This document shows positions 59,779 to 64,000 of a stretch of DNA of 64,000 nucleotides, in pieces (within the stretch, counting starts at the first letter, position 1; each line of letters starts with the position of its first letter). Under the pieces are notes generated by a model. That model was not told where the DNA came from and made no database searches. It was given only the letters and a program-made list of their open reading frames with translations. This DNA is from Streblospio benedicti (taxonomy: Eukaryota; Annelida; Polychaeta; Spionida; Spionidae), in contig CM032669.1 of the NCBI GenBank assembly GCA_019095985.1, positions 39,168,693 through 39,232,692 of the forward strand, written 5' to 3'. A program made the translations under genes and the position numbers.

Positions 59779-60261
59779 ATGAGATTACTAGATAATATGA
59801 TCGGTATGGGCAGGGACGGTATCAGACTTTGCGCAGAGGGAGGCAGGTGGCGCAAGAGACCTCATGAGGAGGCAGAGAATGCCAAAAAGCCACAACATCC
59901 CTCAGTTAAAAGTATAGCAAAGGAGTTGCTGGCACAGCAGGCGACGGCGAACTCCAAGGCGGAGGTCAATGTCGCCAAGGAAATCCCGAAAGGAGGAGGA
60001 ACCCGGAGGACCGATGAAAGTGCCTCTCGCGGACGAGGCCGCGGAAGGGGAGGCTCGGCAGGGTCAGGAGGAGCCGGTCGGGGACACGGGGAGAGGTACC
60101 AGAGGACGCCTGCTGGAAATGTGGGCTCTTGGGGCATATCAGAACTCGGTGCCCAAAAGCGTCAAACAAGGAGATCGAAACATGGAGGGCCAGACACCGA
60201 CAAAAGCTCACGGAACGCGAAGCCCAGCAGCAGAAAGCGACAGGGGGATCTAGTGCCTTAA
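59779..60261 (+). CDS. Gly/Arg-rich frame of the recombinase element
   Basis: 160 codons. The N-terminal half (MIGMGRDGIRLCAEGGRWRK, then HPSVKSIAKELLAQQA) is charged and helical; the middle is an RG-rich stretch (ASRGRGRGRGGSAGSGGAGR), as in nucleic-acid-binding proteins. The same segment follows the recombinase in the second copy (63400-63715), so it belongs to the element. It may be a gag-like or nucleic-acid-binding product; it has no domain I can name. Fossil status as for the element. Confidence 0.5.
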   Translation: MRLLDNMIGMGRDGIRLCAEGGRWRKRPHEEAENAKKPQHPSVKSIAKELLAQQATANSKAEVNVAKEIPKGGGTRRTDESASRGRGRGRGGSAGSGGAGRGHGERYQRTPAGNVGSWGISELGAQKRQTRRSKHGGPDTDKSSRNAKPSSRKRQGDLVP

Positions 60262-61217
60262 AGTGCCAGTCTTCCATCTGCTTCATCTTGAGTCGATGCC
60301 ATATGGAGAAAAGAGAGGAGATAATTCTGGTGTATACGGTTATGAAGTCAAGCCTGAAATAACAATTCCTCGTAATTGGAAATCATTTCTTCTTCAGAGC
60401 CAAGATAAAGCTGCATTAGTAAGATGCTATACTGGATGTTTAATGACAAAAACAGCTAGCCTGAATATAGATACATACATGAGTGGTCTCTTTGAAGAAA
60501 GAACAGTTGCTGTCTGCAGTGACGGTATAGTACTGAACAATATTTCAGTGCTGCTCCCAGTATACTGTCTAACTGGATGTGACACAACAAGCACATTTTA
60601 TGGCCATGGGAAAAAAGTGCACTGAAAATTCTGCTGGAGAAACCAATGAATTTTCGAAATCTTCTGGCATTAGGAAGTGGGTTCATCCTTGATGCAGAAA
60701 AGGCTGCAGCAACAGCATTTCTTGGTGATTTATATGGCAAAGCTGGATGCACATCATTAAATCAATTACGGGCTGAAAAAGTAGGAGAGACATAGCTGTA
60801 AAAAAATTGCCACCTACAGATGATTCTTTTCATTAACATCTGCTTCGTTGTGTTAACCAACTATCAATATGGAGAAATATGATCAACACTCATGTGCAGT
60901 TGCCGGAAGTGACAGACTGTGCATATTACATTGACAATGACATTGTTCAACCAGTACTGAATCTGATGACTCAACCGACAGCAGCTCCAGAGCTGCTAAA
61001 TGACATAATATGTAATTGTGTGTCCTGTGACAATAATTGTACATGCTCAAATTTTAATCAGTCTTCCACAGCAGATTGTACATGTAGGGCAGAATTTTGT
61101 TATGGCGATGGAAATGATGACGACATCAGTTGTAACCCCTTTACTTACAATGCATTATATGAAACAATAGACAATGACCTTAGTGACTGGAAATCTAATA
61201 ATTATTGTTTCATTTAA
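60262..61217 (+). pseudogene. Fragment of a repeat-borne 'LTGCDTTS' protein with Cys-rich tail
   Basis: Reads YEVKPEITIPRNWKSFLLQS, DKAALVRCYTGCLMTKTASL, ERTVAVCSDGIVL and VYCLTGCDTTSTFYGHGKKV up to 60625. After a one-base shift near 60624 it continues KILLEKPMNFRNLLALGSGF and FLGDLYGKAGCTSLNQLRAE, with a stop at about 60793. The C-terminal part (60879-61217) ends in a Cys-rich tail (CNCVSCDNNCTC, CTCRAEFC). I recognise the pattern from multicopy uncharacterised invertebrate genes; function unknown. The N-terminal half is missing and the 3' end is met exactly by a Helitron end at 61218. Confidence 0.5.
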
Positions 61218-61640
61218 TCTATATATATAAAGGAAGAGGCGATTTTTTGCGTCACAAAAGGCTTTTTAACCACAAGACATACACACTCCAAATTGTGTAT
61301 GTACAATCAGGACAACTTGGTGGTCGTTATAATGTCACATTTCAAACCAAATACATTGATTTTAATGATAAAAACTAAAAATAATAATTTTTAGAAAGGT
61401 TGCTTACAGGGCCATGTTTGTTAAAGGTACGTAATACGTTAAACGTTTATATATGTCAAACGGGTACGTTGCACGTCACACGTACAGTCGTACAACAGGG
61501 AGCTGGGAAGGTTGGCAGAAAGGGTGTGTGTGTCATAATATGGCGGGGGGGGGGGGGGGCAGACATGGCTGGCGTTGCTCGGGTTGAAACAGATGAGATC
61601 CGGAATACATTAAATGCTCCTCCCTTCCCATCCTTCCTCC
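61218..61640 (+). mobile_element. Helitron copy 2, rearranged
   Basis: 5' end TCTATATATATAAAGG preceded by A, matching 54748 onward for about 300 bases. After a poly-G run (61543-61559) the sequence is the reverse complement of the Helitron's 3' part (gctcgggttgaaacagatga, aaatgctcctccc). The 3' end has thus been inverted and the copy has no proper CTAG terminus. Confidence 0.8.
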
Positions 61641-62362
61641 TGTCCCACATCCTTCCAACCAGCCATTAAATATAAAATAAAATGTATATTACCAAACAGA
61701 CGTTGCTCTAATATGCTGTCTCTGTCTATTAAAGGAACTAGACATATAGATCTATCACCATTTTGCAAAATATGTCTAAAAAGTGCATGGTGTGAATTAT
61801 TAGCATATATAACATGATGATCAATACAGGGAAAATGGTCAAAATGTGTGGTCAACGGGAGACTATCACATGCCCGGGGTGTGGGATCCCTCACCCTTAA
61901 GTCTACTTTCGACACAGGCTTCGAAAGCAGACTTCTTATACCGGGACGGTTCCCAGTACGGCCACCGTACATGCCCTCCCAAGCATATGCATTTTTGTCG
62001 GTTACAAATCAACATCATCAACATCATCATATGTGATAGCGGCAGACCACACATATCATACCTATCTTCAGCGGTATTTTATAGAGCTTAGTATTGTGCG
62101 ATGGAAATATCAGCTTGAATAGAACGACCAAGTCAGTGATTCTTCAAATTGAAATTGTATGGCTGTGGTTCAGACACAATAAACGTTACACTACATTTTT
62201 TATTGATATTATGCTGAAAATAGTAATAGAAATCGGCTGTTCTGCTGCTAAAACGACGCAAAATAAATACATACATAACGTCCTCAAATCGCATGGGCTT
62301 TAGGAAAACCACATTACAGATTAATTCAGCACTTGTGCGGGAGGGGGAATTTTCTGTGTTAA
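61641..62362. other. Unassigned spacer
   Basis: Contains overlapping open frames on both strands (61610-62091), mutually antisense and without a recognisable domain. 61855-61970 is GC-richer. No repeat copies seen elsewhere in the window. Confidence 0.4.
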
Positions 62363-62615
62363 TCTATATATATAAAGGAAGAGGCGATTTTTTGCGTCAC
62401 AAAAGGCTTTTTAACCAGAAGACGTACACACTTCAAACTATGTATTAAAATAAGGACAACAAGGTGGTCGTTATAATATCACATTTCAAACCAAATAAAT
62501 TGGTTTTAATGATAAAATCAAGTAAAAAGAATTTTTATAGAAAGGTTGCTTACAGGGCCATGTTTGTTAAAGGCACGTAATACGTTAAACGTTTGTATGT
62601 TTCAAACGTACGTTG
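62363..62615 (+). mobile_element. Helitron copy 3, 5' part, cut by a gap
   Basis: 5' end TCTATATATATAAAGG preceded by A; follows the first 250 bases of the other copies, then runs into the 100-N gap. Confidence 0.85.
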
Positions 62616-62715
62616 NNNNNNNNNNNNNNNNNNNNNNNNNNNNNNNNNNNNNNNNNNNNNNNNNNNNNNNNNNNNNNNNNNNNNNNNNNNNNNNNNNNNN
62701 NNNNNNNNNNNNNNN
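62616..62715. other. Assembly gap (100 N)
   Basis: Exactly 100 N, joining a Helitron 5' part to a recombinase-element 3' part. The true distance and even the adjacency are unknown. Confidence 1.
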
Positions 62716-63715
62716 AAAAGACTGTGTTGAAGGCCCATGAGATCGCTGGTAAACAAGAGGATCTGCTCAGGTTGCACCGAGTCAAGGCGCATGATGTGAG
62801 GGCGCTAGCAACCTCATGGGCATGTGCGAGAATGACGTCAATGGAGACTATTATCTTGAGAGCGAGGTCAATGGAAGTCTCATACTACATTTACATTGAA
62901 GTTTTACCTGAGAGACCTCACCTTCTGTCGCAACCAGTTGTTGGAGTTGGGACCTCTATCGGTGGCATCTCAGATAGTTTGAGGTGAGCTACTGTATTCA
63001 CGTTACCGAAGATTTGCATTAGAAATTTGAGGTATAAAAGAGGTCTAGGCAGTCAGTATGGTTGCTTCTCCAAGTGTCCGAAGGTTAAAGGGTAATCGGT
63101 TACCCCCTCCAGGCCTTACTGCTGCATGCAGCAATAGTAATCTAGAGGTGGTAGACAATTTTGGCCATTAAATGGCCAAATTTGTAGTAATTTTAGTTTT
63201 AATAACAAAATTTATACCACTTCTAGATTACGTCATGGACACCCCTCCCACCTCCCCCGCTTCTACCGATTACAGATAATAGTGGTTTTTGAAGTCGGTA
63301 TGGGCAATGAGGAGATCACGTGCGTGCACAGTGGTTTTAATTGGCTCCACCGCATGCGCAGAGGGAGGCAGGTGCGACAATGTCGTATTATTTATTTTAG
63401 TATGACGACCTCATGAGTCGTGATGATCCAGGACGGTATCAGACTTTTTGTGGCGCAAGAGTGAGGAGCAGAGAATGCCAAAAAAGCCACAACATCCCTC
63501 AGTTAAAAGTATAGCAAAGGAGTTGCTGGCACAGCAGGCGACGGCGAACCTCAAAGGCGGAGGTCAATGTCGCCAAGGAAACCCCGAAAGGAGGAGGAAC
63601 CCGGAGGACCGATGAAAGTGCCTCGCAGACGAGGCCTTGGAAGGGAGGCCTCGGCAGGGTCAGGAGGAGCCGGTCGGGGACACGGGGAGAGGTACCAGGA
63701 CGCCTGCTGGAAATG
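62716..63715 (+). mobile_element. Second, broken copy of the tyrosine-recombinase element
   Basis: Matches the recombinase C-terminal region (59065 onward), identical for about 135 bases, then more loosely the spacer, and matches the Gly/Arg-rich frame again at 63400-63715. Several breaks; not functional. Long identical stretches imply a young age or shared assembly origin. A 95-base MITE (63137-63231) sits in the spacer. Confidence 0.8.
63137..63231. mobile_element. Miniature inverted-repeat element, 95 bases
   Basis: Ends gtaatctagaggtggta and taccacttctagattac, 17-base inverted repeats with one mismatch, around an internal palindrome (ttggccattaaatggccaa). No coding capacity. Flanking duplication not clear. 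Confidence 0.6.
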
Positions 63716-64000
63716 ATATATAAAATGAAAATAACGCAAAATGGAATATACACAGCCTCTTTTTGTGAAAGGTTGCATTTAGCATCTTTCTTCACAATAA
63801 ACTAAATTGTCTATTGTACATTGAATAAAGCTTTAATGTGTGGATGCATTTAGAATTTTACAACGCTAAAAGTTAGAATATGTATTTCAACACGCACCAA
63901 GTCTAACCAATGATTCAAATAATTTAATTTGACGGTTGATTTTTGAATTTTAGGATATTTACAATAAGACTTTTGATGGTGATACTCAAGCTGTAGTGTA
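63716..64000. other. Right edge, no gene seen
   Basis: AT-rich sequence. 'gaattttag' at 63945-63953 followed by a short open stretch to the edge could be a splice acceptor and exon start, but too little is visible. Confidence 0.3.

Noticed and set aside
61610-62091. Opposed frames between Helitron copies 2 and 3
   Set aside because: Mutually antisense, no domain, part of the 5' one overlaps inverted Helitron sequence.

Overview
This is draft-assembly DNA from an animal, most likely a marine invertebrate. The genes are split by GT-AG introns and the background is AT-rich. Penelope-like elements with hammerhead ribozymes, CR1-type LINEs, Helitrons, Harbinger-type DNA transposons, tRNA-derived SINEs and a tyrosine-recombinase element make up much of the rest. 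There are three 100-base runs of N (28562-28661, 50225-50324, 62616-62715). I cannot name the species; an acorn worm, amphioxus, echinoderm or mollusc would all fit.

The left half (1-27.8 kb) holds two head-to-tail paralogues of gamma-glutamyltransferase (glutathione hydrolase), both on the + strand. Copy A is only its last six exons (82-5083). Copy B (7823-27773) can be assembled whole: 15 exons and 696 codons, encoding a short cytoplasmic tail, a signal anchor, two EGF modules and then the full GGT domain. The last six exons of A and B have identical lengths (125, 191, 124, 117, 114 and 207 bases). One homologous intron has grown from 165 bases in A to about 10 kb in B by insertion of a Penelope-like element with three hammerhead ribozyme motifs, a CR1-type LINE with a 45-base target duplication, a Harbinger-like transposon and a tandem repeat. 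One splice donor of B is GA instead of GT.

From 28.8 to 35.3 kb an ankyrin-repeat DHHC palmitoyltransferase (ZDHHC13/17 type) runs on the - strand, convergent with GGT copy B; 12 exons are visible, and its two ends are missing. A corrupted copy of about 2 kb of it lies at 38.0-40.4 kb, half in direct and half in inverted orientation. From 40.4 to 50.2 kb I see no convincing gene, only 'gaggtggtctct' minisatellite-like arrays and tRNA-derived repeats.

The right end (50.3-64 kb) is a transposon graveyard: an LTR fossil with a near-perfect 183-base palindrome, a Penelope GIY-YIG fragment, a 5'-truncated CR1 LINE, a Helitron with textbook ends plus two partial copies, two nested TTA-flanked inverted-repeat elements, and two copies of a tyrosine-recombinase element, one with an open 375-codon recombinase frame. 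The only host genes supported are the two GGTs and the palmitoyltransferase.
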